Positions 9,556 to 20,162 of a stretch of DNA of 64,000 bases are shown in pieces; position 1 is the stretch's first letter; the number at the start of each line of letters is the position of its first letter. The notes under the pieces are model-generated. The model did not search any database and was not told the origin of the DNA. It saw only the letters and a list, made by a program, of their open reading frames with translations. Both the position numbers and the translations under genes were made by a program. This DNA comes from Polaromonas sp. AET17H-212 (GTDB lineage: Bacteria > Pseudomonadota > Gammaproteobacteria > Burkholderiales > Burkholderiaceae_C): assembly GCF_002379085.1 (NCBI RefSeq), contig NZ_NBZW01000005.1, forward strand, positions 1-64,000. The letters run 5' to 3'.

Positions 9556-9661
9556 GAAAAGGGCCGCACGGTTTGACGCCGGGCTTGTCCCGGCGGGTGG
9601 AAATGTTCGAGAATGCGCACAAGGGCCACGTCCCTCCCACCCGCTTTGAACAGGACACACC

Positions 9662-9910
9662 ATGCTCCAACTCCGCCCCAACTGCGAGTGCTGCAACAAG
9701 GACCTGCCCAACGAGTCCCCTGACGCCCGCATCTGCACCTTCGAGTGCACCTTCTGCAGCGATTGCGCCGCCAGCAAGCTCCAGGGCCTCTGCCCCAACT
9801 GCGGCGGCGAACTGGTCGTGCGGCCGCGCCGGCCGGCTGACAAACTGGCCCGCTACCCGGCCTCGACCGAACGGGTCTTCAAACCCGCCGGTTGCCTGGC
9901 CGCGGAATAG
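9662..9910 (+). CDS. DUF1272 cysteine-rich small protein
   Basis: This 82-residue protein carries eight or more cysteines in paired arrangement (CECC, CTFECTFCSDC, CPNC), consistent with zinc binding. It matches the DUF1272 family, whose function is unknown. It starts MLQLRPNCECCNKDLP and ends in a charged tail containing RPRRPADKLARYPAS. The gene lies about 100 bases after osmC on the same strand. Confidence 0.87.
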   Translation: MLQLRPNCECCNKDLPNESPDARICTFECTFCSDCAASKLQGLCPNCGGELVVRPRRPADKLARYPASTERVFKPAGCLAAE

Positions 9911-10001
9911 ACCGCACCCTGCCTTTCCCCTGTTTCCTCCGTCGTGTCGTCGCACGGTGGGGTTCCCCGGGTCGCAGGCGCACGGCCGCCGCACACCGAA
10001 A

Positions 10002-10058
10002 GCTCCTGATTTCATAGCTACTTACGCCCGTCTTGATTGGGCTGGCGCCTGTTTTTGC
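10002..10058 (+). repeat. Dispersed 55-bp repeat, intergenic copy
   Basis: The sequence runs GCTCCTGATTTCATAGCTAC, then ACGCCCGT, then TTGGGCTGGCGCCTGTTTTT. It keeps the spacing of the repeat family (ATAGCT head, GGGCTG and C/T-rich tail). It lies between the DUF1272 gene and the hydrolase operon. Confidence 0.65.
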
Positions 10059-10169
10059 TCTACATCAAGCAGCTGGCAGGGCAAGGCCCGTCTGACCGTC
10101 AAATAGGACTTGTCTGATGGCAGGCCGCGTCGTACAGGACTATCGTGGGCCTCTCAAAGGGAGATGTCC

Positions 10170-10886
10170 ATGAACCGTCCCACCCCTGCCCCGGCGAGCC
10201 GCGAAGTCCGCATTCCCTGCGGTGAAACCTGGCTGTACGGCGACCTGGTCCTGCCGGCCGAGGCCAAGGGCCTGGTGGTGTTTGCCCATGGCAGCGGCAG
10301 CGGCCGGCACAGCGCCCGCAACCGCCAGGTGGCGCAAAAACTCCAGCAGGCGGGCATCGCCACCCTGCTATTCGACCTGCTCACCGTGCAGGAAGAACAG
10401 GTCGACATCCACACCCGGGAACACCGCTTCGACATCGCCCTGCTGACCGGGCGCATGCAGCAGGTCACCGAGTGGGTGGCGGCGCAGCCGGACCTGCAGC
10501 ACGCCCCCATCGGCTACTTCGGCGCCAGCACCGGCAGCGCGGCGGCGCTGATTGCCGCGGCGCGGCTCGGCAAACGTATTGCCGCCGTGGTTTCGCGCGG
10601 CGGCCGCCCCGACCTGGCCGGCCCGGTGGCGCTGGCGGCGGTCACCGCGCCCACGCTGCTGATCGTGGGCGGCGACGACGAAGATGTGATCGCGCTCAAC
10701 GAGCAGGCCTACGCCCATTTGCATTGCGAAAAACGGTTGGCCATTGTGCCGGGCGCCACCCACCTGTTCGAGGAACGCGGCACCCTGGAGCAGGTGGCCG
10801 AGCTGGCGGCCGACTGGTTCAGCGCCTGGCTGGCTCCCGCCAAACACACGGGGGTGCACCATGAGAGACACACGCCTTCCCTATGA
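10170..10886 (+). CDS. Alpha/beta hydrolase, dienelactone-hydrolase type
   Basis: This 238-residue protein has an alpha/beta-hydrolase fold. The nucleophile elbow is GASTG in YFGASTGSAAALIAA, the acid is probably in VGGDDEDVI, and the histidine is in GATHLFEE. An early HGSGSGR segment fits the oxyanion region. The start at 10170 has AAAGGGAG six bases upstream; an ATG two codons earlier is less well placed. Its stop overlaps the following phosphoribosyltransferase by 26 bases, so the two are translationally linked. The substrate is unknown; hydrolases of this subtype are often found next to, or fused with, phosphoribosyltransferase domains. Confidence 0.85.
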   Translation: MNRPTPAPASREVRIPCGETWLYGDLVLPAEAKGLVVFAHGSGSGRHSARNRQVAQKLQQAGIATLLFDLLTVQEEQVDIHTREHRFDIALLTGRMQQVTEWVAAQPDLQHAPIGYFGASTGSAAALIAAARLGKRIAAVVSRGGRPDLAGPVALAAVTAPTLLIVGGDDEDVIALNEQAYAHLHCEKRLAIVPGATHLFEERGTLEQVAELAADWFSAWLAPAKHTGVHHERHTPSL

Positions 10887-11523
10887 GGACCGCCGCGAGG
10901 CGGGCCGCGTGCTGGCGGACGCGCTGGCGCACTACCGCGGCCGCCCCCACCTGCTGGTGCTGGCCCTGCCGCGCGGCGGCGTGCCCGTGGCTTACGAGGT
11001 GGCGCGCGCCCTGAAAGCACCGCTGGACGTGTTTGTGGTGCGCAAGCTCGGTTTTCCGGGCCATGAGGAATACGCCATGGGCGCCATTGCCAGCGGCGGC
11101 GTGCGCGTGATGAACCCGATGCCGGGGATGTCGGTCACGCCCGAAGAAGTGGCCGCCGCCGTGGCGCGCGAGCAACCCGAGCTGCAGCGGCGCGAGCGGC
11201 TCTACCGCGGCCAGAGCCCGGCGCCCGACCTGCGCGGCCGCACGGTGATCGTCGTCGACGACGGGCTGGCCACCGGCGCGACCATGCACGCCGCGCTGCT
11301 GGGCATCCGCCAACAGCATCCGGCCCACCTGGTGATGGCCGTGCCGGTGGGCGCCGCGGACAGCTGCGAGGCGCTGCAGGGTGTGGCTGATGAAGTGGTC
11401 TGCGTCGCCACGCCCGAACCCTTTCGCGCCGTCGGCCTGTGGTACCGGCAGTTTCCGCAGACCAGCGACGACGAAGTGCGCGCGCTGCTTGAAGACGCGC
11501 GTGAGCACGCGCCGTCCCCCTGA
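10861..11523 (+). CDS. Phosphoribosyltransferase family protein
   Basis: This 220-residue protein has a type I phosphoribosyltransferase signature: VIVVDDGLATGATM is the PRPP loop with its two acidic residues. The N-terminal LVLALPRGGVPVAYEVA and VRKLGFPGHEEYAMGAIA are typical of the ComF/hypoxanthine-like group often annotated only as phosphoribosyltransferase. The start MRDTRLPYEDR overlaps the upstream hydrolase. The erythromycin-esterase-like gene begins 21 bases later, forming a three-gene unit. The base substrate is unknown. Confidence 0.88.
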   Translation: MRDTRLPYEDRREAGRVLADALAHYRGRPHLLVLALPRGGVPVAYEVARALKAPLDVFVVRKLGFPGHEEYAMGAIASGGVRVMNPMPGMSVTPEEVAAAVAREQPELQRRERLYRGQSPAPDLRGRTVIVVDDGLATGATMHAALLGIRQQHPAHLVMAVPVGAADSCEALQGVADEVVCVATPEPFRAVGLWYRQFPQTSDDEVRALLEDAREHAPSP

Positions 11524-11543
11524 CACCCCACGAGGACCCTGCC

Positions 11544-12899
11544 ATGACCCCGCAGCATTCCACCCTGCACACCAACACGGCCCTGCTCGAGGGCCTGCGG
11601 CAGCACCTGCACCCCCTGAGCGGCAGCGCGCACGACTACGACGGCCTGCTGCAGCTGATCGGCCCGGCGCGTTTTGTCCTGCTCGGCGAAGCCTCCCACG
11701 GCACGCGCGAGTTCTACCAGGAGCGCGCCAACATCACGAAACGCCTGATCACCGAAAAAGGCTTCACCGCCATCGCGGTAGAGGCCGACTGGCCCGACGC
11801 CTGGCGCGTCAACCGTTATGTGCGCGGCCTGTCCGACGACCGCAACGCCGGCGACGCCCTGTCGGGGTTTGAACGTTTTCCCGCCTGGATGTGGCGCAAC
11901 ACCGTGGTGCGCGACTTCGTCGAGTGGCTGCGCGAGCACAACGCCGGGCTCAGCGTCGCCAGCCAGGTCGGCTTTTACGGCATGGACCTGTACAGCCTGT
12001 TCACCTCCATCCAGGAGGTGCTGGCCTACCTGGACCGCACCGACCCGCCGGCGGCACAACGGGCGCGCGACCGGTATGCCTGTTTCGACCACGCGGCCGA
12101 AGACAGCCAGGCTTATGGTTACGCCGCCAGTTTCGGTCTGGCGCCCAGCTGCGAAGACGAGGTGGTGCAGGAGCTGCGCGCCATGACCCGCCGCTTCGGC
12201 CAGTTGCCGCCCACGCCCGAACTGGAGCGTGACGAAATGTTTTACGTCCAGCAGAACGCGCGCCTGGTGCGCAACGCCGAGGAGTATTACCGCACCATGT
12301 TCCGCGGACGTGTGTCGTCGTGGAATCTGCGCGACAGCCACATGGAAGAAACGCTGCAGGCGCTGGACCGCCACCTGGGCGCCGGCGGCGTGCCGCCGCG
12401 CATGGCCGTCTGGGCACACAACTCGCACCTCGGCGACGCAGCCGCCACCGAAATGGGCGACCGCGGGGAATGGAACGTGGGCCAGCTCGTGCGTGACCGC
12501 CATGACGGCGACGCGGTGCTGGTGGGCTTCAGCACCCACCACGGCTCGGTGACGGCCGCCTCAAACTGGGACGAACCGCCGCAGCACAAGCGGGTGCGCG
12601 CCGGCCTGCCCGGCAGCTGGGAGGCGCTGCTCCACCAGACCGAAACCAGCCGTTTCTGGCTGAACCTGCGCGACAACGCCGCCCTGGGCGAACTCACGGA
12701 ACCACAGCGGCTGCAACGCGCCATCGGCGTGATCTACCGGCCCGAGACCGAGCGCCAGAGCCACTACTTCCACACCCACCTGAGCCAGCAGTTCGACGCG
12801 CTGATCCACATCGACGAAACCCACGCGCTGGAACCGCTGGACCGGGGTCCGGTGTGGCATACCGGCGAGGCACCCGAGACCTTTCCGTCGGGCATGTGA
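11544..12899 (+). CDS. Erythromycin esterase-like protein
   Basis: This 451-residue protein matches the erythromycin esterase (Ere) superfamily. LLGEASHGTREFY holds the histidine used as general base in characterised Ere enzymes, and AVEADWPDAWRVNRYVRG is the following conserved block. WAHNSHLGDA further on is also conserved. True macrolide esterases are a small branch. In this context (third gene after a hydrolase and a phosphoribosyltransferase) a role in resistance is unproven, and metabolite or nucleoside-related hydrolysis is as likely. A GAGGACC box precedes the ATG. Confidence 0.87.
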   Translation: MTPQHSTLHTNTALLEGLRQHLHPLSGSAHDYDGLLQLIGPARFVLLGEASHGTREFYQERANITKRLITEKGFTAIAVEADWPDAWRVNRYVRGLSDDRNAGDALSGFERFPAWMWRNTVVRDFVEWLREHNAGLSVASQVGFYGMDLYSLFTSIQEVLAYLDRTDPPAAQRARDRYACFDHAAEDSQAYGYAASFGLAPSCEDEVVQELRAMTRRFGQLPPTPELERDEMFYVQQNARLVRNAEEYYRTMFRGRVSSWNLRDSHMEETLQALDRHLGAGGVPPRMAVWAHNSHLGDAAATEMGDRGEWNVGQLVRDRHDGDAVLVGFSTHHGSVTAASNWDEPPQHKRVRAGLPGSWEALLHQTETSRFWLNLRDNAALGELTEPQRLQRAIGVIYRPETERQSHYFHTHLSQQFDALIHIDETHALEPLDRGPVWHTGEAPETFPSGM

Positions 12900-12901
12900 C
12901 G

Positions 12902-16102
<3,201 letters not shown>

Positions 16103-16114
16103 TTCAGTCCTCCC

Positions 16115-17548
16115 TCAGGCAAAAAACCCGTGCAGGTACCAGGCGCGCCGCTGCGCGTGCTCCGGCTGCGGCACCGGCAAACGTTCGCTGAAAATCCACA
16201 GCAGGCCGGCCTGCTGGCTGCGGTAAATGAAGTAGTCGCGGATCGCCGCGGGCTTGCTGCGCACGCCGGGGCCGTCGCCGGCCGCGTCACCGGTCATCAG
16301 CCAGCCGCTGGCCTCCAGCCGCTGCGGGCCGGCCAGCCGCAGCAGCGGCCCCTGGTACACCGGGCTGTCGCCCACCGCCGCCAGCCGCAGCGGTTCGGGC
16401 AGCAGCCAGCTCGGGTAGAGGGCGTCGGCTCTGGCTGCCTCTTCCGATTTTTTCAAGCTTTTTTGGCCTCTGGCCCTTGTCTGACGGGCGCTTCCAGCTA
16501 TTGATTGCATAGCACACTTGGCGTTGACCCAGCGCTGCATCTGCTCGGGCCGATGGTCGGCGCAGGGCTGCCAGGCCAACACCTGCGCCGGCCCCAGGCG
16601 GGCGCTCAGGCGTTCGATCAGTTCCACCGCGCTGTCGCCCTGCTGGCGCGCCTCCAGCAGCAGGCTGGTGGTGGCGGCGGCCGCGTCCACCAGTGGCTCA
16701 GTGACCAGCGAACGCAGGCTCAAGGCATGCACCGGCGCCGGCAGCTGTTGCTGCGCCAGGTGTTCGGCGATCAGGCGCGTCACGTGGCGCAGGTCCTGTG
16801 CAGGCTGGGCGGTGCGGACTTCCATCTCGCCGGTGGGCGCCACGTCGCGGCGCTTGTCCAGGTGCCAGGTGAGCCGGAGCGCGCAGATGCCGCTTTGCCG
16901 CCCCAGCAGCCAGGCATGCAGGCTGGCCAGCAGGCGTTCGGCCCCGGCCATCAGCGCCGGGCCGTGGGTGACCAGTGCGTTGAGCTCGATTTTTTCCTCG
17001 AAGTGTTCGGGCAGCACCAGCCACACATGGTTGTCGGGCAGGCTGCCACGCGCGCGGTCCAGCGCTTCGAGCAGCTCCGCGCCGAAACGCCGGGCCACGC
17101 CGTCGCGCGGCAGGCGCAACAGGTCGTCCCAGCTGCGGCAGCCAATGCGCTCGAGCACGCCCAGGTGCGGGCGCGCCGCGGTGAGGGTGTGCATGGGCAG
17201 GTCGGCCACCCGCGCACGCGCCGGCGTTGCCCCGCCGGCCGCATGGCGCAAGCGCCCCAGCGCTATCAAGGATGTAGCGCCTTGCGCCCGCCGTATAAGG
17301 GGTACAGCCCGATTTGATTCAAAAAATTGGATCAAACGCTGCTCCAGCAGTTGCATCAGCCGCGCCAGCCCGCCAAACAGGCGCAGGCTGCCGGTCACGT
17401 CCAGCAGCACGGCCTCATCCACCAGCGCCACGCGCGGCGTGAAGCCCAGCGCCAGGCTGGCCACGGTGCGCTGCAACGCGGCCTCGTCCAGCAGCGCCGG
17501 CCCCGCTTCAGTGGTGAGGGATGTTTGCAATGCGATCCAGCAAGGCAT
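16115..17548 (-). CDS. imuB: ImuB, Y-family polymerase-like protein
   Basis: This 477-residue Y-family polymerase homolog begins MPCWIALQTSL. In the ImuB family the polymerase is inactive and acts as the hub linking ImuA, DnaE2 and the beta clamp. The true start is 17548, after AGGAGAGG; an upstream open frame has unrelated composition. It overlaps imuA by 41 bases. Two stretches come from the dispersed 55-bp repeat: residues about 78-96 (ESNRAVPLIRRAQGATSLIA) and about 345-364 (SIAGSARQTRARGQKS). Both look like inserts compared with the surrounding conserved sequence. I see no frameshift, so the gene appears intact. Confidence 0.92.
   Translation of the reverse strand: MPCWIALQTSLTTEAGPALLDEAALQRTVASLALGFTPRVALVDEAVLLDVTGSLRLFGGLARLMQLLEQRLIQFFESNRAVPLIRRAQGATSLIALGRLRHAAGGATPARARVADLPMHTLTAARPHLGVLERIGCRSWDDLLRLPRDGVARRFGAELLEALDRARGSLPDNHVWLVLPEHFEEKIELNALVTHGPALMAGAERLLASLHAWLLGRQSGICALRLTWHLDKRRDVAPTGEMEVRTAQPAQDLRHVTRLIAEHLAQQQLPAPVHALSLRSLVTEPLVDAAAATTSLLLEARQQGDSAVELIERLSARLGPAQVLAWQPCADHRPEQMQRWVNAKCAMQSIAGSARQTRARGQKSLKKSEEAARADALYPSWLLPEPLRLAAVGDSPVYQGPLLRLAGPQRLEASGWLMTGDAAGDGPGVRSKPAAIRDYFIYRSQQAGLLWIFSERLPVPQPEHAQRRAWYLHGFFA
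16457..16514 (-). repeat. Dispersed 55-bp repeat, first copy inside imuB
   Basis: On the minus strand it reads TGCTATGCAATCAATAGCTG, then AAGCGCC, then ACAAGGGCCAGAGGCC. It is in the same strand as imuB and adds SIAGSARQTRARGQ to the protein. The strand and frame are the same as for the copies in cysN and the FemAB-like gene. Confidence 0.85.
17260..17317 (+). repeat. Dispersed 55-bp repeat, second copy inside imuB
   Basis: The plus strand reads GCGCTATCAAGGATGTAGCG, then TTGCGCCCG, then GGGGTACAGCCCGATTTGA. imuB reads its complement, giving ESNRAVPLIRRAQGATSLIA. The same strand relation is seen in hrpA. Confidence 0.75.
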
Positions 17549-18332
17549 GAACCTCTCCTGATGCGGCGGAAACAGCGGCCGGGGCCGGCTGCAGCCGGGG
17601 CACGAGTCCGCCTGCCTCTTCCCGGCGCCGGCGCACGCGTTCTCGGCTGGCCGCCAGCAAGGCCGCCAAGCGCGCCGGCCGCGTGGCCAGCAGCAGCGGC
17701 GCGGCCAGCGGCGGGCCGCGCCGCTTGAGCACATGCACGCGCAGGTTTCCCTGTTCGGCCGCCGCACCTTCGAGCAGCAGGCGCAGCGGCGCGGGTGAAG
17801 ACTCGAGCTGCGCACGCAGCGGCCGGAACACAAACAACAGCTGGCTGTGCGCCTGCGCGGCCATCTGCAGGCGGCGCAAATGGGCGCTGCGCGCATCGGG
17901 CAGCCAGGCCAGCACGGCGGCCACGTCGGCACACTGCAGGGCTTCGCGGGTGGCCCACAGCAGCGCCGGCCCCTGGCTGTGCACGCAGAGCACGCGCTGC
18001 ATGTTGAGCTGGCGCGCGCCCAGCGCCGGGCCGAACGGCAAACAGGGCGCGCCTACCAGCACCACCAGTTTGGCGGGCGCCGCGGCCTGCACGGCGGCCA
18101 GCGCCGGCGCCAGCAAACCCCACTCGTGCAGGCCGGCCTGCGGTTGCAGCATCTCCACCAGCGCGCCCTGTGGCCAGCCGCCACCGGGCAACACCTGGTT
18201 CAGCGCCGCATACCCGGTGTCCAGGGCCGGCAGGCTGTGGCTACCGAGCTCGGCGGCGCGCCAGACGTCGGCGTGCTGCGCCAGGCCGGGCGGCCAGGGC
18301 GACGAGGTTGCGACAGGAGAAAGTGAAACCAT
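17508..18332 (-). CDS. imuA: ImuA, translesion synthesis accessory protein
   Basis: This 274-residue protein resembles the RecA/SulA-like ImuA family. LPALDTGYAALNQVLPGGGWPQGALVEML matches the N-terminal RecA-like region, but the Walker A motif is degenerate. ImuA acts with ImuB and DnaE2 in SOS mutagenesis. It is the first gene of the operon and is preceded by a perfect LexA box 21 bases before the ATG. The C-terminus (residues about 235-274) overlaps the start of imuB, so translation is coupled. Confidence 0.9.
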   Translation of the reverse strand: MVSLSPVATSSPWPPGLAQHADVWRAAELGSHSLPALDTGYAALNQVLPGGGWPQGALVEMLQPQAGLHEWGLLAPALAAVQAAAPAKLVVLVGAPCLPFGPALGARQLNMQRVLCVHSQGPALLWATREALQCADVAAVLAWLPDARSAHLRRLQMAAQAHSQLLFVFRPLRAQLESSPAPLRLLLEGAAAEQGNLRVHVLKRRGPPLAAPLLLATRPARLAALLAASRERVRRRREEAGGLVPRLQPAPAAVSAASGEVHALLDRIANIPHH

Positions 18333-18350
18333 GGGAGAAAAGACATAGAA

Positions 18351-18370
18351 TACTGTTTATATGTACAGTA
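18351..18370. promoter_or_regulatory. LexA (SOS) box upstream of imuA
   Basis: TACTGTTTATATGTACAGTA is a near-perfect palindrome matching the LexA consensus CTGT-N8-ACAG exactly (core 18353-18368). Its position directly before imuA indicates LexA repression of the mutagenesis operon. It also lies 65 bases upstream of the divergent lipoprotein gene. Confidence 0.92.
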
Positions 18371-18434
18371 TTACACCTTTTCCGGCCTCAGGGGAAAATC
18401 GTTTCTTTTGGACTTTCTTTTGGAGTCACCCACG

Positions 18435-18851
18435 ATGAAAGATTCACTGCGGCGGGCCTTCTGCCTGGCTGTGTTTTTGCTGGTCGCGGCCTGCTCGAAA
18501 GAGCCCGAACCCGTCGACCTGGCCCACACGCCCAGGACTTACCCCGCCAACGTGAAGCCGGGTTTCATCAACAAGGTCTGGGAAGTCAGCCTGTCCACCG
18601 GGGTCGCGCCCGGCACGCTGTACGCGTTTTTGTCGGACGGCACGCTGGTGATCACCTCGCCCAACAGCAAGGCCGCTTTCGGTGCCTGGACCTACAAAAA
18701 CGGCAAGCTCACGATGATCGAGGAAGCGCAGGAGTACCTAACCGACATCCTGACCCTGAACCACGACGAATTGCGACTCAAGAGCCACAACCCGGGCGGC
18801 AGCATTGAAATTGTGCTGGTGCCGGCGCGGGTAGCGTCGCTGCCGCTCTGA
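18435..18851 (+). CDS. Small lipoprotein of unknown function
   Basis: This 138-residue protein has a lipoprotein signal: [20 protein letters not shown], with the lipobox LVAAC and the lipidated cysteine at residue 20. The mature part has no motif I recognise. It contains TLYAFLSDGTLVITSP and GAWTYKNGKLTMIEE, which suggest a small beta-rich domain. GGAGTC precedes the ATG. The gene is divergent from imuA across the LexA box, so SOS influence is conceivable but unproven. Confidence 0.8.
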   Translation: MKDSLRRAFCLAVFLLVAACSKEPEPVDLAHTPRTYPANVKPGFINKVWEVSLSTGVAPGTLYAFLSDGTLVITSPNSKAAFGAWTYKNGKLTMIEEAQEYLTDILTLNHDELRLKSHNPGGSIEIVLVPARVASLPL

Positions 18852-18860
18852 ACCTCAGGT

Positions 18861-19382
18861 TCAGCGACGTGCCGGTTTTGCCCCGCGCCCCTGAACCACC
18901 AGCAGCGCCAGCATCAGCAGCGAGATGCCGGCAAAACAGAGAAACGACCAGTTGGCAATCGACAGGCCCAGAAAAGTCCAGTCGATCTTGGTGCAGTCGC
19001 CGCTGCCTTTGAAAATCATCGGGATCACGCGCTGCAGCGGAAAGGTCTCGATCATTCCGTAAAAGTCGCGCCCGCACGAAGCAACTTCGGGCGGGTACCA
19101 CTGCAGGAAACTCTGGCGCGCGGCGACAAAAGCCCCGAAACCGGCCACCAGCAGCGTCACCGCCGAACCCGTCATGAGCAGCCCTTTGCCACGCGCAAAA
19201 GCAGTGACCCCCGTCACCACCGCCACCAGCACCAGCGCATAACGCTGCACGATGCACATGGGGCAAGGCTCCAGGCCGACGACATGCTGCAGGTACAGGC
19301 CAAACGCCAGCATGGCCACACAGACGGCAGAGACCAAGGCCAGCACACGGCGCGGCGCGGTTTCGAAATAGCTCAACAACAT
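18861..19382 (-). CDS. dsbB: Disulfide bond formation protein DsbB
   Basis: This 173-residue inner-membrane protein has four hydrophobic spans. It reoxidises DsbA with quinone as acceptor. The first periplasmic pair is in EPCPMCIVQR (CPMC, the CxxC pair) and the second pair is the separated cysteines in VASCGRDFYG and GSGDCTKID. The start MLLSYFETAPRR follows AAAGGGA; longer upstream frames lack support. It is convergent with the lipoprotein gene. Confidence 0.93.
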   Translation of the reverse strand: MLLSYFETAPRRVLALVSAVCVAMLAFGLYLQHVVGLEPCPMCIVQRYALVLVAVVTGVTAFARGKGLLMTGSAVTLLVAGFGAFVAARQSFLQWYPPEVASCGRDFYGMIETFPLQRVIPMIFKGSGDCTKIDWTFLGLSIANWSFLCFAGISLLMLALLVVQGRGAKPARR

Positions 19383-19551
19383 CACGGTCCCTTTTTTCGA
19401 TCGATGTACGGATTGTCCGATGGTTCGGGCGCTTTGAAGGAGATAAGTTCCCGGGGGATGAATTCCATGGACGGTCTTGGCTATCCACCGCTCATGGAAA
19501 GCGTTCGAGGTATTTTCGGGAATACCTGACAACGAATAACCGCGAAGGCAG

Positions 19552-19585
19552 TACTTTTAGCCATATTTAAATATGGTTAAAAGTA
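19552..19585. promoter_or_regulatory. 34-bp palindrome upstream of brnT, probable operator
   Basis: TACTTTTAGCCATATTT (19552-19568) is followed directly by AAATATGGTTAAAAGTA (19569-19585). The arms match as reverse complements at 16 of 17 positions. The sequence is AT-rich in a GC-rich genome and ends 23 bases before the toxin ATG. BrnTA-type systems are autoregulated by the antitoxin binding a promoter palindrome, so this is the likely operator. Confidence 0.75.
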
Positions 19586-19608
19586 TTTTTCTCTGCTAGG
19601 ATGTTGCG

Positions 19609-19887
19609 ATGACCCAAACCCGGTTTGAGTGGGATGCGAACAAGGACGCGGAGAACCAGAAGAAGCACGGCGTGCCGTTTTCCCTGGCTCAACATGCGTT
19701 TGCTGATGTCTGTCGGGTCATTGCCGAAGACCTGGACCACAGCACCACCGAGACGCGTTACTTCTGTTTTGGCGAGGTCAACGGCGGAATTCTCACCGTC
19801 CGGTTTACCTGGCGCGATGGCGCCATCCGGATTTTTGGCGCCGGTTACTGGCGCAAGGGAAAGGCAATTTATGAGCGCGAAAATTAA
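19609..19887 (+). CDS. brnT: BrnT-family toxin
   Basis: This 92-residue protein matches BrnT, an RNase toxin of a type II toxin-antitoxin system related in fold to RelE. FEWDANKDAENQKKHGVPFS at the N-terminus is the family hallmark, followed by RYFCFGEVNGGILTVRFTWR and a basic C-terminal region. TAGGA lies seven bases before the ATG. The antitoxin gene starts 17 bases before the toxin stop. As in brnTA, the toxin comes first, unlike most type II systems. Confidence 0.88.
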   Translation: MTQTRFEWDANKDAENQKKHGVPFSLAQHAFADVCRVIAEDLDHSTTETRYFCFGEVNGGILTVRFTWRDGAIRIFGAGYWRKGKAIYEREN

Positions 19888-20149
19888 ATACACCAACGAA
19901 CCTTTTGAGGCCAAAGTCGTGCGGGACTTTCTCCCGCCGCCCGATCAGCTCGCGTTTCGGGAAGAAGGCGTGAAGGTCACGCTTGCGTTGAGCAAGAAGA
20001 GCGTGGATTTCTTCAAGGCCGAAGCTGCAAAACACAACACCCAGTACCAACGCATGCTTCGCAAGCTGATTGACGCGTATGTAGAGACCTATGCGCAAGA
20101 AGCCAGTGCAACTCCACAGCCGGCCGCGCGCAAACGAGCCGCTGGTTAA
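19871..20149 (+). CDS. brnA: BrnA-like CopG/ribbon-helix-helix antitoxin
   Basis: This 92-residue partner of BrnT has its ribbon-helix-helix DNA-binding region around residues 34-66 (KVTLALSKKSVDFFKAEAAK and YQRMLRKLIDAYVETYA), as in BrnA and related CopG antitoxins. The N-terminal part, FEAKVVRDFLPPPDQLAF, probably contacts the toxin. The start overlaps brnT by 17 bases, and the upstream open frame is not coding. It likely represses its own promoter at the 34-bp palindrome. Confidence 0.82.
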   Translation: MSAKIKYTNEPFEAKVVRDFLPPPDQLAFREEGVKVTLALSKKSVDFFKAEAAKHNTQYQRMLRKLIDAYVETYAQEASATPQPAARKRAAG

Positions 20150-20162
20150 ACCGGGGGCGCCC

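Noticed and set aside
11544..12899. Calling the Ere-like gene a macrolide resistance gene
   Set aside because: The superfamily is broad and the gene context is metabolic; resistance is not supported by the sequence alone.
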